From Hymenobacter translucens (GTDB lineage Bacteria > Bacteroidota > Bacteroidia > Cytophagales > Hymenobacteraceae), in assembly GCF_020685205.1 (NCBI RefSeq), contig NZ_JAJERB010000004.1, positions 62,001 to 126,000 on the forward strand: a stretch of DNA of 64,000 nucleotides, given 5' to 3'. Within the stretch, counting starts at the first letter, position 1; each line of letters begins with the position of its first letter. Position numbers and translations under genes: made by a program. The notes beneath the pieces are model-generated. The model did no database searches, was not told where the DNA came from, and saw only the letters and a program-made list of their open reading frames with translations. Shown piece after piece: positions 35,838 through 44,086 of this stretch.

Positions 35838-37103
35838 CTACTCCACCACCTGCTCGCTCAGCGGGGTGTTGACAACTACCTTATCCGGAGTGGAAGCGGC
35901 ATCTGCGGCGGGAACCGGGGCCGGCTGAATGCGGCGGATGACGAGCAGACTGACAACGTTGGCCGCCGCCGCAATGTAGCCCACCACCTCGTAGTGAAGG
36001 AGCTGCCCCGTACTGGTCTGCACCACGATCAGGCCGGCCAGGTAGGCGGCTGCCCCGGCGGCCAGCTGTTGAATCGACGTGTTGAGGCTCATAAACGAGC
36101 CCCGCTGCCAGGGCGGCACCACGGTGGTCGCCAGGGCCGTGGCCGGCACGTAACGTCCGCCCATCACGGCAAACATGGCCGCCGTCAGGGTAAGCACAAT
36201 GGGCAGGGGCGTGGGCGTGAGGCGGGTAATAATCAGCAGCACCGGTACCGTAGCCACGGTCGCAATGGTGAAGATGAGCACTTTGCCGTGGCGGTCGGCC
36301 AGGCGGCCAATCAGAGGGGATGTGAAGAAAGTAAGAGCCCCGCCGACCAGGTACACGTAGCCCAGCTGGCCCACCGTGAAGCCCACGTTACCAACCAGGG
36401 AAGGGCTCAGAAAGGAAATAACCGTGAACTGCCCCAGTACCAGCAGAGCCGTGAGCAGCAGAGCGTAGCGCACCGAGCTGCGCCGAAAAAGGCCCAGCAC
36501 GTCCGCAATCCGCTCCCGTGGTGAAGTAACCCGGGAGCTGATATGACCGGCCATGCTCGGCATCACGAAGTAAATGACGGCCCAGACCAGCAGACTCAGC
36601 CCGCCCAGCACGAAGAAGGGAAGGTGCCAGGAAAAGCGGCTGGCCAGAAACAAGCCGAAGGGAATGCCCAGCACCGAGGCCACCGAGAAGGCGCCCATCA
36701 CGATGCCAATGGCCTGTCCCCGGCGGCCTTCCGGCACGGCGTCGCCAACAATGGCCAGCACCAACGAGCCCAGGACCCCGCCAAAGGCGCCCGTTAGTAC
36801 CCGGGCGGCCACCAGCCAGTGGTAGGTGGGCGCCAGGGCGCAGGCAACCGTGCCCAGGCCAAAACCCAGGTAAAGCGCCAGCAGGGCGGTTTTGCGGTTG
36901 AACCGGTCCAGGAAAAAGGCGGCAGCCAGCCCCGTAGCGCCCGCGCTGAAGGTGTAGGCGGAAATGACCAGCCCGAACTGCCGGGGCACGATGCCCAGGG
37001 CCGGCATCAGCTGCGGGCCCAGGGGCATCATAATTACAAAGTCAAGGATATTGGTGAACTGCACGGCCGCCAGTAGCGCCAGCAGTAGTTTCTCATTTTT
37101 CAT
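35838..37103 (-). CDS. Major facilitator superfamily transporter
   Basis: This 421-residue protein has twelve predicted transmembrane helices. The loop after TM2 has the MFS motif A-like FFLDRFNRKTALL, and the TM5 region is GIPFGLFLASRFSWHLPFF, typical of drug:H+ antiporters (AraJ/DHA1 type). The substrate cannot be told from sequence; efflux of a small molecule is the usual role. ATG 37103 (MKNEKLLLALLAAVQFTNIL) gives the correct N-terminal length; the frame extends to 37145. Confidence 0.88.
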   Translation of the reverse strand: MKNEKLLLALLAAVQFTNILDFVIMMPLGPQLMPALGIVPRQFGLVISAYTFSAGATGLAAAFFLDRFNRKTALLALYLGFGLGTVACALAPTYHWLVAARVLTGAFGGVLGSLVLAIVGDAVPEGRRGQAIGIVMGAFSVASVLGIPFGLFLASRFSWHLPFFVLGGLSLLVWAVIYFVMPSMAGHISSRVTSPRERIADVLGLFRRSSVRYALLLTALLVLGQFTVISFLSPSLVGNVGFTVGQLGYVYLVGGALTFFTSPLIGRLADRHGKVLIFTIATVATVPVLLIITRLTPTPLPIVLTLTAAMFAVMGGRYVPATALATTVVPPWQRGSFMSLNTSIQQLAAGAAAYLAGLIVVQTSTGQLLHYEVVGYIAAAANVVSLLVIRRIQPAPVPAADAASTPDKVVVNTPLSEQVVE

Positions 37104-37302
37104 AGCATAAGCTCCGGCCGAAAGGGCGGACATAGATGGGGACAACCGGGCGGGGCAGGCTTTGTTAGCCGAGCCGGCAATCTGTTGGGGCGGAAGAACA
37201 AGGGGAGAGCAGGCCGGGGTGAAGCTTGCCGAAGCAGAAACGACTGCGGCTGGTACGTGGGGCAGGTACCCGGCGTTGGCTGCAACTGCTGCTACGTGCC
37301 CG

Positions 37303-37310
37303 CAAATTTA
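37303..37310 (-). promoter_or_regulatory. -7 promoter box TAAATTTG
   Basis: Exact TAnnTTTG on the minus strand; a TTG 23 nt away is wider than usual. Confidence 0.45.
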
Positions 37311-37420
37311 CCCTGCTGCCGGTTAAGCAGCAGCAATTGGGTTTAGTAATCGTCAGGAAGCTGTTTTGTCCGTCCCGGAGCACCCCAGATTCACCGGACA
37401 GGGCCGGCAGCCGGCAAACA

Positions 37421-37453
37421 AAAACAGCCACCCGGTTTCGGAGTGGCTGTTTT
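37421..37453 (-). terminator. Terminator of the LysM lytic transglycosylase gene
   Basis: An 11-bp stem (37443-37453 with 37421-37431), followed on the minus strand by a TTTTTGTTTG tract. Confidence 0.85.
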
Positions 37454-37471
37454 GGGTAAGCGCTGAAAGAG

Positions 37472-39811
37472 TTACTGCGGGGCCTGTACGACCAGCACCT
37501 CGCCGGGGCGCAGGCTGGAGTCGGGCTTGTTGCTCCAGGCCAGGATGTCCTGCACCTTCACGCCATAGCGGCGGGCAATGCTGTAGAGCGTTTCGCCCGC
37601 GGCTACCGTGTGCCGGGCCGGCGCCGCCGGAGTGGCAGCAGGGGTAGAAGCAGGAACGGGGGCGGGAGCCGTAGCTGCGGGCACCGGGGGAGCCACCCGC
37701 AGGGTCTGCCCCAGGCGCAACGACGGATTCACGGGCAGGTTGTTCCAGGCTACGATGTCGGCGGGGCGCAGGGCAAAGCGCCGGGCTACGCTGTAGAGGT
37801 TCTCGCTTTTCTCCACCACGTGCAGGCCGTTGGCCGGTACCGGCTCCACCTTGGTAGGCGGAACGGCGAACGTAGGCGGCACCGGCGCCGGCAGGGTTGC
37901 TGGTTTGGTCGCGGATGCGGCCGCAACCGGCGCTGGCTCTGCTTTCGGCGAGGCAACCGGGGCCGTAACCGGGCTGGCAGCAGGTTTCGCGACGGGCTCG
38001 GGCGCCGCAGCAGCGGACGGAGCTGCCTGAGCAACGGTGCGCTCGGGCTTGGGCGCCGGGGCTTTAGCGGCCGGCTCCGGGGCGGCCACGACGGGCGCCG
38101 GGGCCGGTTTGGCAGCTGGCGTGGCGGCTACCGCCTCGGCCTGGGGCTCATCGGCCACGGGCGTCGGCGCCGGCAGCTCCTTGCGGACAGGCTTCGGCGC
38201 GGGCGCTGACGGTGCGGAGGAGGTGGCCGTTACGGGAACGGATGCTTTAACCGGGGCGGTGGTGGGAGCAACCGGAGTAGGGGGCAGGTCGTTCAGGTTT
38301 TCCACTGCGGCATCGGCCTGGGCTACGCCGGCCGCAGCGGTGCTGTCGGCAGCCGTATCCGGGGTTTCATCTTCCAGCAGGCGGGCTTCGGCCGCGGTCT
38401 GACCCCGGTACGGCTCTACCTCGGCGGGCTTCTGCTTGCGGTTGGGCTTGGTTGCGGGCTCGGCAGGCTGCGGGGCGGATGCTGGTTGGGCGGCGGCAGT
38501 CGGGCGGGTGGCCGGGCGCTCAAAGGCGGCCAGGGCGCTCTGGTCTTTGCCCTCGGCATACTCCACGGCTACTTCCTTGGGGCGGGTGTGCTGCATCCAG
38601 AGCAGGCGGCCGGGGCGCAGCTCCTCATTGCGGGCCATGCGGTTCTTGCTTTGAATAGCCTTGGCGCGTACCCCGTACTTCTGCGAAATCAGCGTCAGGC
38701 TTTCCCCCGGCTGGGCCACGTGGTACTCTACCTCCGCCTTGTCGCGCTTGGCCTGGGTGTAGTAGGGCTGGCCGGCAATGATGTTATCGAAAGCAAACAG
38801 GTCGTTGAGGCGCATGAACTTGCGCATCTTCATACCGGCTCGTTTGGCCAGGCCTTCCTTGCTTTCCCCGGGCAGGGCAATCAGGGCCCGCAGCCCGTTT
38901 ACGCGCACAAACTCCACGCTTTGCGGATCAGGGGCAGGCTCATTCAGCAGCTGCCCGCGGGTGGCGATTTTCTGCTGGGCGGCCATGGCGGTGAGCTGCA
39001 ACGGGTCGGTGACGGGCACCAGCACCGTGAAGGGGCGGTCGGCGGGAACGGCGGCGCCGGGCAGCAGCCAGCGGTTGTGCCGGGCCAGCTGGTCGGGGTT
39101 GGTTTGCAGGGCTTCGGCAATGGCGGGCAGCTTCTGGCCGGCCGCAGCCGGGAACTCCCGGATCAGCAGCGCCGGCTTGGGGTTGAGGCCGCACACCGGC
39201 TCGAAAGCCAGCTTGTGGGCCAGAAACGTCAGCAGGTACGCCGGGGTCTTTTCCGTGACGTCGGCCAGGGTGGCGTCGTAGTCAGTGGGCAGGGTGTAGG
39301 GCTTGGCCCCGGTCAGCCCCAGGTTGTAGCTGAGCAGGGTGTTCAGCCAGTTGTGGAACGTGCGGTTGTTGCGCAGCAGGTACTTGGCGGCCGCCCGGGA
39401 AGATGCCACCACGTGCTTGCGCTCATCCACCACGTCGTTGATCAGCAGGCCGAAGTCCAGGCCCGAGTCGCGCTTGAACTGCCAGTAGCCCACCGCGTCG
39501 TGGATCGACTGGGCCTCGCCCTGCAGGCCACTTTCCTGGATGGCCAGGTAGCGGAAGTCGAGGGGCAGCCCCTCTTCCTGAAACACCCGGTCGATAAGCG
39601 GAAAGTAGGCGTCGGCCAGGGTCACGTGGGCCTGAAACGAGGGCTGGTGCTTGGTCAGGGCGTCTACCTTCTGCTGAATGGCGGCGCGGGCGCCGTCGTT
39701 GAGGCGCAGGCGCAGGCCGGCGAACGGGATTTCAGTGGGGACTACCACGCGCTGCTGGCTAACTCCGAGCAGGGGCAGAAGGCAAAGAAGCAGGGTAAAA
39801 AGTCGGGTCAT
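37472..39811 (-). CDS. LysM-containing lytic transglycosylase (MltD-like)
   Basis: This 779-residue secreted cell-wall enzyme has a signal peptide (LFTLLLCLLPLLGVSQ). An SLT domain (~55-205) has the catalytic Glu in YLAIQESGLQ and the AVGYWQFKRDSGLDFG and LLSYNLGLTGAKPY blocks. A LysM lies at ~375-420 (YHVAQPGESLTLISQKYGV). A ~200-residue Ala/Pro/Val/Lys-rich linker follows. Two C-terminal LysM domains (~664-709 and ~734-777) bind peptidoglycan. It would cleave glycan strands with 1,6-anhydro formation. The extended linker, near the length of a whole domain, is the unusual part. Confidence 0.9.
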   Translation of the reverse strand: MTRLFTLLLCLLPLLGVSQQRVVVPTEIPFAGLRLRLNDGARAAIQQKVDALTKHQPSFQAHVTLADAYFPLIDRVFQEEGLPLDFRYLAIQESGLQGEAQSIHDAVGYWQFKRDSGLDFGLLINDVVDERKHVVASSRAAAKYLLRNNRTFHNWLNTLLSYNLGLTGAKPYTLPTDYDATLADVTEKTPAYLLTFLAHKLAFEPVCGLNPKPALLIREFPAAAGQKLPAIAEALQTNPDQLARHNRWLLPGAAVPADRPFTVLVPVTDPLQLTAMAAQQKIATRGQLLNEPAPDPQSVEFVRVNGLRALIALPGESKEGLAKRAGMKMRKFMRLNDLFAFDNIIAGQPYYTQAKRDKAEVEYHVAQPGESLTLISQKYGVRAKAIQSKNRMARNEELRPGRLLWMQHTRPKEVAVEYAEGKDQSALAAFERPATRPTAAAQPASAPQPAEPATKPNRKQKPAEVEPYRGQTAAEARLLEDETPDTAADSTAAAGVAQADAAVENLNDLPPTPVAPTTAPVKASVPVTATSSAPSAPAPKPVRKELPAPTPVADEPQAEAVAATPAAKPAPAPVVAAPEPAAKAPAPKPERTVAQAAPSAAAAPEPVAKPAASPVTAPVASPKAEPAPVAAASATKPATLPAPVPPTFAVPPTKVEPVPANGLHVVEKSENLYSVARRFALRPADIVAWNNLPVNPSLRLGQTLRVAPPVPAATAPAPVPASTPAATPAAPARHTVAAGETLYSIARRYGVKVQDILAWSNKPDSSLRPGEVLVVQAPQ

Positions 39812-39995
39812 AAGCGGTCAGAATAAGCGGGTTCCGCCTCGCACGCTGCGTCCACAGAACCCCTCCGCTTACAAAGTAGGGGAAAATTAGTGGTTGAGTC
39901 AGCCTTTTTGCACCGAAAATGGTGTTTTCTATTGATACCTCGGCTCCCGCCGCGCCACCCAATGCCTCCGGTTCGGAGAGGGGTAAAACCAACTT

Positions 39996-40020
39996 CGCCC
40001 CACCGGGCTCCGGTGGGGCG
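39996..40020 (-). terminator. Hairpin after the TonB-plug barrel gene
   Basis: A perfect 11-bp GC-rich stem (39996-40006 with 40010-40020), triplet loop, followed on the minus strand by a short T-rich tract. A weak intrinsic terminator. Confidence 0.55.
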
Positions 40021-40068
40021 AGGAAGTAGGACAGCCGCCGTACTAAAAGCAGCGCGAAGGACGGGCGG

Positions 40069-43014
40069 CTACTGCCCGCCGCCGGGCCGGGGCTGCCAGC
40101 CCCCGTCGGGGCGGCCTATGCCATCCGGGCGACCCATGCCGCCGGGCCGGGCCGGGGTATCGGGGCCGGCGCCGTTGAAGCTGCGCAGGTTGTAGGTAAA
40201 CATCAGCATCAGGTAGCGCTGCAGAATGTTGGTTTGCACGTCCTCGATGTAGGCGGCATTCACGTTGCGGCTGATAGCGTTGTTCTGGCCCAGCAAATCA
40301 AAGGCGTACAGCTTGATTTCGCCCTGCTGGTTGGCGAATATCTTCTTGCCGATGGAGGCATTCCACAGCACGAAGCTCTGGTTGAAGCCCGCCGTCAGGC
40401 CCCGGTACAGCTGGTGGTTGACGTCAGACTGCACCGTGAGGCCCTTCACGACAATCCAGCTGAAGCGCAGACCGGTGTTCTGGCGGAAAAACTGGCTGTT
40501 GCTGGTCGTGCGCAGGGTGTTGCGCACGTAGTTCTGGCTGGAGTTCGACGAGAGCGTGAAGTCCAGCTCGGGGCTGATGTTGCTGCTCAGCACCACGCCC
40601 AGGCCGGCCGAGGGCACCCGGCTGTAGTTGAGCTGGCTGTACACTAGGCCCGGAGTCTGGGTGTAGCTGGCGTTGGCGTTGATGTTCAGGTTCGACTTCA
40701 TGAACGTGAGCGGCAGGCTGTAATTCATAAAGGAGCGCAGGGCGTACTGCTGGTCGAGGTTGACCGGGCGGGTCAGCTGCCCGCCGGCCGGAATCAGGAT
40801 GCCGCTTTCTACAATGGGCCCCTGAGTGGCGACGATGGTGTTGTTGGTGATAAAGTTGTTGGTGTAGGAGCCGTTGAGCACCGCGAAAAACGAGGTCGAC
40901 TTTTCCGGCACGGCCGAGGAGTAGCGCAGCACCAGGTTGTGCTGGTTGCTCTGGCGCAGGTTGGGGTTGCCGGTCGTGAGCTGCAGGGGGTTGGCATTGT
41001 TCACCACTTCCTGCAGCTGGCCGATGCTGGGGGCGTTGGTGCTCATGCGGTAGAACAGGCGCAGGTTCTGCTGCTTGTTGAAGTTGTAGCGCAGCATGGC
41101 ATTGGGCAGCACGTTCAGGAAGGTGCGCTCCGTGGTAGCTGGCCGGGGAAAGTCTTGGTCGCTGCGCAGCTGGGCGTGCTGCACCGAGGCGCCCACCATC
41201 CACTGCAGGTCCTTGTTCTGGTAGCGGTAGGTCAGGCCCCCGGCGTTGGTGACGTACTGACTGGTGAACACGCTGCTAAGCGTGTCGTTGAGCACGCTGT
41301 AGCGCTGGTCGGAGTTCGAGAAGTCGTAGGTTTTCTTGTCCGAGTCGTTGGGCGTGTACGACAGGCGGTACTCGGCCTGGAGCTGACTGAACTGGCTGAT
41401 AGGCTCGGTGAAGTTTACGCTGCCGTCCCAGCGCCACCCCACCTGATCCAGCTCCGAGAACTGGTTCAGCGTCGTGTTGACGCCGCCCTGGGCCGAGGTG
41501 GCGGAGCGCAGGTTGTTGTCGCCGTCCTTGGTGTTGTAGCTCGTATTCAAACCCAGCGTCACGGTGCGGCCCCGGGTAGCGAAGCGGTGGCGGAACAACA
41601 GCTGGTTGCTGGCCGTGATGCCGGTCAGGGCCGAGCGGTAGTCGCTGTTGTTGGTGCCCCGGGTGGTTTCGAAGGCCGCGTCGCCCACCTGGAAGGTGCG
41701 GCCGTTCAGACCGCTGCTGCCGGTGTTGCGCTGCACCGACAGGCTCGGCCGCCACGACAGGGTGTTGGCGGTATCGAACTTGTGCTCGAGGCGCAGGTTG
41801 AAGCGGTTGTTGATGTTGCGGCTGGTGGCCAGGGAGTTCTCGGTGTAGCGTAGATCCTGGGTTGAGCCTTCCGGGGCAAGGTAGCGCCGGGCCAGGTTGG
41901 TGCGGGTGGTGTTGTCGGTGAGGTTAAAGAAGTAGCTGCCCGAGACTTCGGTTTTCTTGCCCCAGTTGTCGGAGTAGTTCAGGCCGAGGGCGTGGGTTTT
42001 GGAAATGCCGCCGGTCTGGTTCACCAGAAAGTCGCCCGCGTTGTTGCCGCCGCCTGGTCCGCCCGGCCCGCCCGGACCGCCGCCCGGCCGGCCACCGCCC
42101 GGGCGCCCGCCGCCCCCGCCACCCCCGCGGGAAGCGTTGCTGCCGACCACGCCGAGCAGGTCCTCGGTTCCGAAGTTCTGCTCGTTGATGTTGTTGCTCT
42201 GCGCTACCAGGGAAATGCGGCGCGTGCCTTTAAAGGAGTTGATGTTGCCGTTTACCCGGTACCGGTCGTCCTGGGGGCCGTAGCCGGCCAGCACCCGCCC
42301 GAACTGCCCGTTGCGAAACTGGGGCTTGGTAACGATGTTGATGGTTTTCTGCTGGTTGCCGTCGTCGAACCCCGTGAACTGGGCCTGGTCGGAGGCACGG
42401 TCGTACACCTGGATCTTGTCGATTACCTCGGCCGGAATGTTTTTGAGCACGGCGTCGGGGTCGTTGCCGAAAAACTCCTTGCCATCTACCAGCACCCGCT
42501 GCACCTGCTCGCCCTGGGCCTGCACCCTGCCCGAGGCGGGGTCTACCGTCACGCCGGGCATCTTGGTGATGAGGTCCTGGGCGTTGGCGTCGGGATTTGT
42601 TTTATAGGAGCCGGCATTGAACTGGGAGGTGTCGCCCTTCTGCACGGCCGAGGCCGCCCGGCCGGTTACTTCCACTCCCTTAAGTTGCACCCCGGCCTGC
42701 AACGCCACGGAGCCCAAGGCCAGGGGCTGGCCGCTGAGCTGCACCACGCGCTGCAGCGTCTGGTAGCCCAGAAAGGACAAGGTCAGCCGGTAGCGACCGG
42801 GCGTGAGGCCCTCGATCCGGAAGTTGCCCTGGGCATCGGCAGCTGCCCCGTTGCGGGTGGAGTCGGCCAGGTTCGTGGCCAGCACGTTAGCCCCAATCAG
42901 GGGGGACTGGTCTTTGGCGTCTACGGCCCGGCCGGAAATGGTACTGGTCTGGGCAGAAGCGGCCGTGAGGCCCAGCCACAAAGCCAGGAAAACGAAAAGG
43001 AAGCGTTGTTGCAT
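40069..43014 (-). CDS. Outer-membrane beta-barrel protein with carboxypeptidase-regulatory and plug domains
   Basis: This 981-residue TonB-receptor-like protein begins with signal peptide LALWLGLTAASAQ. A carboxypeptidase-regulatory beta-sandwich comes next (~23-105, ISGRAVDAKDQSPLIGANVLATN). Then comes a plug-like domain (~125-235, DLITKMPGVTVDPASGRVQAQGEQVQRVLVDGKEFF). A C-terminal barrel of the OMP_b-brl_3 type closes it. Gly/Pro-rich inserts occur in an early loop and at the C-terminus. The ligand is unknown; no SusD partner lies beside it, so it is not a typical SusC/SusD pair. Confidence 0.9.
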   Translation of the reverse strand: MQQRFLFVFLALWLGLTAASAQTSTISGRAVDAKDQSPLIGANVLATNLADSTRNGAAADAQGNFRIEGLTPGRYRLTLSFLGYQTLQRVVQLSGQPLALGSVALQAGVQLKGVEVTGRAASAVQKGDTSQFNAGSYKTNPDANAQDLITKMPGVTVDPASGRVQAQGEQVQRVLVDGKEFFGNDPDAVLKNIPAEVIDKIQVYDRASDQAQFTGFDDGNQQKTINIVTKPQFRNGQFGRVLAGYGPQDDRYRVNGNINSFKGTRRISLVAQSNNINEQNFGTEDLLGVVGSNASRGGGGGGGRPGGGRPGGGPGGPGGPGGGNNAGDFLVNQTGGISKTHALGLNYSDNWGKKTEVSGSYFFNLTDNTTRTNLARRYLAPEGSTQDLRYTENSLATSRNINNRFNLRLEHKFDTANTLSWRPSLSVQRNTGSSGLNGRTFQVGDAAFETTRGTNNSDYRSALTGITASNQLLFRHRFATRGRTVTLGLNTSYNTKDGDNNLRSATSAQGGVNTTLNQFSELDQVGWRWDGSVNFTEPISQFSQLQAEYRLSYTPNDSDKKTYDFSNSDQRYSVLNDTLSSVFTSQYVTNAGGLTYRYQNKDLQWMVGASVQHAQLRSDQDFPRPATTERTFLNVLPNAMLRYNFNKQQNLRLFYRMSTNAPSIGQLQEVVNNANPLQLTTGNPNLRQSNQHNLVLRYSSAVPEKSTSFFAVLNGSYTNNFITNNTIVATQGPIVESGILIPAGGQLTRPVNLDQQYALRSFMNYSLPLTFMKSNLNINANASYTQTPGLVYSQLNYSRVPSAGLGVVLSSNISPELDFTLSSNSSQNYVRNTLRTTSNSQFFRQNTGLRFSWIVVKGLTVQSDVNHQLYRGLTAGFNQSFVLWNASIGKKIFANQQGEIKLYAFDLLGQNNAISRNVNAAYIEDVQTNILQRYLMLMFTYNLRSFNGAGPDTPARPGGMGRPDGIGRPDGGWQPRPGGGQ

Positions 43015-43137
43015 CAGGAAAAAGAAAGGAGCATCATCGGGTATAGACGCAAACGCGCCCCGAACGTTTGCCGGCCCGGACTTGTGCCTGCCTGTTAATC
43101 GACGGGCAACCTGGTTTGTTCGGCCAACCGGGCAGTT

Positions 43138-43785
43138 CTACCGCTTGCGCACCAGGAATAGTCCGTCGCGCAGGGGCAGAAAAACATTCTCGACCCGCGC
43201 ATCGGCCTGCACTTTGTCATTAAAGGCCCGCACCGCGTGCGTGTCTTTGTCCGACGGCTTCACCGGGTACGAGTCCACCACCTTGCCGCCCCACAGCACG
43301 TTGTCGACGAGGATAAACCCGCCCGGCCGCACCCGGGGCAAAACCAGCTCGTAGTACCGGTCGTTGTTGATTTTGTCGGCATCGATAAACACCAGGTCCC
43401 AGGTTTCAGCCAGGGTGGGCAGCACCTGCCGGGCGTCGCCGATGTGCAGGTGCAGCCTGGCCTCGAGGCCGGCGGCGGCCACGTAGCGCCGGATGCGGGT
43501 TTCCAGCTCGGGGTTCTGCTCGATGGTGTGCAGCTCCCCGTCCGGGGCCAGCCCTTCGGCCAGGCTAAGGGCCGCGTAGCCCGTAAACGTGCCGATTTCC
43601 AGCACCCGCCGGGGCCTTACCATGTGGCTGATCATGCTCAGCAGCCGCCCCTGCAAATGGCCCGACAGCATCCGCGGGGCCAAGACCTGCACGTGGGTTT
43701 CCCGGTTCAGTCGGGCCAGCAGCTCGGGTTCGGGCGAAGTGTGGGCTTCGGCGTAAAGCTGAAAAGGGTCGTCGGAGTTAAGCAC
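43138..43785 (-). CDS. Class I SAM-dependent O-methyltransferase
   Basis: A 215-residue catechol-type O-methyltransferase. Motif I is VLEIGTFTGYAALSLAEGL, with further SAM contacts at LHTIEQNPEL and metal/SAM ligands in LVFIDADKINNDRYYELVLPRVRPGGFILVDNVLWGG. The start is GTG 43785: a -7 box TATCTTTG lies just upstream, and the longer frame to 43989 has no family resemblance. The resulting length equals the family norm. It would methylate a small phenol or related acceptor; substrate unknown. Confidence 0.88.
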   Translation of the reverse strand: MLNSDDPFQLYAEAHTSPEPELLARLNRETHVQVLAPRMLSGHLQGRLLSMISHMVRPRRVLEIGTFTGYAALSLAEGLAPDGELHTIEQNPELETRIRRYVAAAGLEARLHLHIGDARQVLPTLAETWDLVFIDADKINNDRYYELVLPRVRPGGFILVDNVLWGGKVVDSYPVKPSDKDTHAVRAFNDKVQADARVENVFLPLRDGLFLVRKR

Positions 43786-43803
43786 GGGCGCGGGAATGGC
43801 CTG

Positions 43804-43811
43804 CAAAGATA
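43804..43811 (-). promoter_or_regulatory. -7 promoter box TATCTTTG of the methyltransferase
   Basis: Exact TAnnTTTG, about 19 nt before GTG 43785. It overlaps the longer reading frame and so decides the start. Confidence 0.6.
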
Positions 43812-44030
43812 CTAGCGGGCATTCATGATCCGGGAGCAGGCGCCGGACCGGTTGCTGTCCGGCAACTTCGGGAGGCAGGGCTGGATGAACGCAGGACAGC
43901 TTCGTGGTTTCCGGGCGCGCAGGTATGCAGTCATGGTGCCCAGACCCGGCCGCTCGGACCACCTGCCATCGGCCGGCTTCCCTTACCAAATCCGGTTGTT
44001 TACCGGTGCCCGGTCAGCTTTGGCACTAAT

Positions 44031-44060
44031 TGCCGGTACCAGCATTTCGGGTTATCTTAG
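44031..44060 (+). promoter_or_regulatory. Promoter (TTG-N19-TATCTTAG)
   Basis: TTG 44031-44033 and TATCTTAG 44053-44060, spaced 19 nt, with one mismatch in the -7 box. It supports ATG 44087. Confidence 0.5.
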
Positions 44061-44086
44061 CTTTCCGCGAATCAACTCTTTCGTCG

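Larger units (their letters stand above)
37104..37471. other. Intergenic region upstream of the MFS gene
   Basis: No credible gene is seen; a reading frame here has no protein-like composition. It holds an exact -7 box TAAATTTG (minus strand, 37303-37310), which would give a ~190-nt leader for the MFS gene, and the terminator of the LysM gene at 37421-37453. Confidence 0.55.
43786..44086. other. Divergent intergenic region
   Basis: No gene is seen. It holds the minus-strand -7 box for the methyltransferase (43804-43811) and the plus-strand promoter for the next gene (44031-44060). Confidence 0.5.

Noticed and set aside
37165-37431. A possible small gene on the minus strand upstream of the MFS gene
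   Set aside because: The sequence is Cys/Ser/Arg-rich without a plausible fold, it overlaps the LysM-gene terminator and the -7 box TAAATTTG, and shows no start-site signals.
40069-43014. A SusC/SusD polysaccharide utilisation locus
   Set aside because: No SusD-like gene or glycoside hydrolase is adjacent, and the barrel is of the OMP_b-brl_3 type rather than a typical SusC.
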